Program-made: the position numbers and the translations under genes
The notes under the pieces: model-generated
Database searches by the model: none
Seen by the model: the letters and a program-made list of their open reading frames with translations, nothing else
What the model was told of the DNA's origin: nothing
Origin: UBA6163 sp031411655
GTDB lineage: Bacteria; Planctomycetota; Planctomycetia; Pirellulales; Pirellulaceae
Direction of reading: 5' to 3'
NCBI GenBank assembly: GCA_031411655.1
Contig: JANOBM010000122.1
Span: forward strand, 1-64,000
Length of the DNA: 64,000 nucleotides
In this document: piece by piece, positions 62,782 to 64,000 of the stretch
How the letters are laid out: the number at the start of each line of letters is the position of its first letter
Numbering within the stretch: the first letter of the stretch is position 1

Positions 62782-62803
62782 CCGCGTGCATCGGGGCACG
62801 CGG
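62782..62803. terminator. hairpin between convergent genes
   Basis: The arms ccgcgtgc and gcacgcgg enclose atcggg. On the reverse strand ATTTCTTCTTTC follows, on the forward strand GTCTTCGTC, so it may act in both directions, better on the reverse strand. Confidence 0.6.
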
Positions 62804-62845
62804 GTCTTCGTCAGATTTAACCGTGGTCATGATTGACCGAAAAAC

Positions 62846-64000
62846 TCATTCACCCCGCTCGTCGGCGGCGGAGTAAAGTCGGTAGCCACGCTGCGTCTCA
62901 ATCTCGTCAACGACCTCGAGACCACCTGCGGGGTCAAACATCAAGAACATTCCAGGCTCTGTCTGATCTTCCGCTGGTGAGATTTGCAATGGTTTTCCAC
63001 CTGACAAGTCGAGTACAACATTCGACGTGTTTAGCGTCATTTCCGGAGACTTTTTGATTTCAAAGGTGATGGGATCAGGGATATCAAAAGTGCCTGTCTT
63101 CGCCACGACTGACCCCTTCGATACATCGACGAACACCGGAATTCTGACGCCATACTGAGGATCCCATTTCGCTACGACCACCTTCCCTCTGGGCGGCTTG
63201 CTCTGGAACTCGACAATCGTTGACGCCTCGCCTGGGTATGCCTTCGAAATTCCTGGATCCACAGAACCAGCAAAGGATTCATAGGGACCAGGCAACGAAA
63301 TCACTGGGCTCGGAGCGCTGTAGTCGCTCCACTTGGTAAAGTTGCGTTTCTTCGTTGCAGTCGCTTCCGCCGTTAGCTTTTCTACCCGCTTGTAGACATC
63401 CGCCGACAGCGTACTGTTTTTTGGCTGCGACATTGGGTTTGACGGAAAGTTGGGGTCCTCGACTGCGATGCGAATCCGATAAACGTATTTACGACCAGGT
63501 TTTGGCGCACCTGGGTCAGTGCCTGAGAAGTCTGCAAAATCATAAAAGCGGATCAGCTTGAATTCGGGCTGATCGACCTTGCTCATTCCAGCGCCCATGT
63601 TAAATCCACCATACCCGCCATAACCGCCGGTATCCATTCCAGCCATTCCGCCGAAACCTCCCTCCATCCCCATCGCCGCTCCGCCAGTTCTTCCGCGGGC
63701 GGCAAAGGGATCATCGGCAGCATCGGGAAGAACCGGACCGGCCGGGACAGCATCTTCAACGACTGGATTCAAACTTGTGCCGGGTAACGGCTCATCTCCC
63801 ACCGGTATCTTGGGATGCACTGCAAACCACCCGTAGTGATCCAATAGAACAGGAGGAATGGCAGCAGTCAGTTCCGGATCACGATATTTTCCGGCAACGA
63901 TTTCCTTTGCCATCCCCGACCAAACTTTGAGCAGCAGTTGTTGGAAGTACCTTGAATTGCCTCGGGCCGTCCAGTCGGCGTCAACAAGCTGATCCACCGG
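62846..64000 (-). CDS. unknown protein, C-terminal part (runs off the right edge)
   Basis: The frame is open from the window edge to the stop at 62846 (385 codons). The codon at 63997 is an internal GTG and not necessarily a start. After a helical first part comes a Gly/Met-rich linker (about residues 105-140, GGYGGYGGFNMG). A beta-rich region with KYVYRIRIAVEDPNFP follows, and a second one near VVVAKWDPQYG. The layout suggests an envelope or secreted protein. No family is recognised, and the true N-terminus is missing. Confidence 0.78.
   Translation of the reverse strand, partial: PVDQLVDADWTARGNSRYFQQLLLKVWSGMAKEIVAGKYRDPELTAAIPPVLLDHYGWFAVHPKIPVGDEPLPGTSLNPVVEDAVPAGPVLPDAADDPFAARGRTGGAAMGMEGGFGGMAGMDTGGYGGYGGFNMGAGMSKVDQPEFKLIRFYDFADFSGTDPGAPKPGRKYVYRIRIAVEDPNFPSNPMSQPKNSTLSADVYKRVEKLTAEATATKKRNFTKWSDYSAPSPVISLPGPYESFAGSVDPGISKAYPGEASTIVEFQSKPPRGKVVVAKWDPQYGVRIPVFVDVSKGSVVAKTGTFDIPDPITFEIKKSPEMTLNTSNVVLDLSGGKPLQISPAEDQTEPGMFLMFDPAGGLEVVDEIETQRGYRLYSAADERGE

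Overview
The window looks like chromosomal DNA of a planctomycete, most likely of the family Pirellulaceae (Rhodopirellula-like). The main evidence is a large secreted protein with a planctomycete cytochrome c (PSCyt1), a DUF1549 and a DUF1553 domain, followed by a Tat-type DUF1501 protein. Other signs are many secreted proteins of unknown family, several c-type cytochromes, loosely packed genes that often change strand, and weak Shine-Dalgarno sites. Names rest on motifs read by eye from translations; no database search was possible.

Region by region. 1-11.3 kb: the 5' two thirds of polA, a membrane-anchored coiled-coil protein, an unrecognised protein, nadA, and the DUF1549/DUF1553 plus DUF1501 pair. 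11.3-16.9 kb: a decayed type I restriction-modification island next to a tRNA-Ser(GGA) gene. It holds hsdM without its N-terminus, a cut-down DUF1016 gene, a 22-codon hsdS stub, a vapC-like PIN gene missing a catalytic acid, and hsdR with two stops, a frameshift and a truncated 3' end. The island is strewn with hairpin-forming repeats, two of which sit in frame inside hsdR. 16.9-23.8 kb: rho, an ABC ATPase fused to a cyclic-nucleotide-binding domain, remnants of an efflux adaptor and a TolC-type protein, a di-heme peroxidase and mutY. 23.8-28 kb: two secreted proteins of similar build flank a sugar-type ABC permease, with four separate tandem arrays that all have a 15-bp period.

28-37 kb: two translationally coupled PLP enzymes of the cystathionine synthase/lyase family, a Nudix hydrolase, a CCA-adding-type nucleotidyltransferase, a Fur-box-preceded HemP-type protein, a TerB-like protein, a small cytochrome c, a TPR protein and a Gfo/Idh/MocA dehydrogenase. 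37-50 kb: mfd, a dGTPase-like HD protein, ispE next to a spoVG gene carrying an inserted zinc ribbon, an mscS gene with an internal amber codon, a POT-family transporter, rplU and a Ser/Thr kinase. 50-64 kb: a periplasmic FKBP isomerase, a PQQ-type sugar dehydrogenase, a di-heme oxidoreductase coupled to an unknown secreted protein, a large TPR/CHAT protein, a thioredoxin-like protein, a Fur-family regulator, an unknown secreted protein, ispG and the 3' part of an unknown gene.

Most of the window is ordinary housekeeping and secreted-protein content. The unusual parts are the palindromic-element-riddled restriction island, the head-to-head truncated efflux genes, the zinc-ribbon SpoVG, the Fur/HemP locus and the 15-bp repeat cluster. 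I did not find a clearly intact, previously undescribed multi-gene system.
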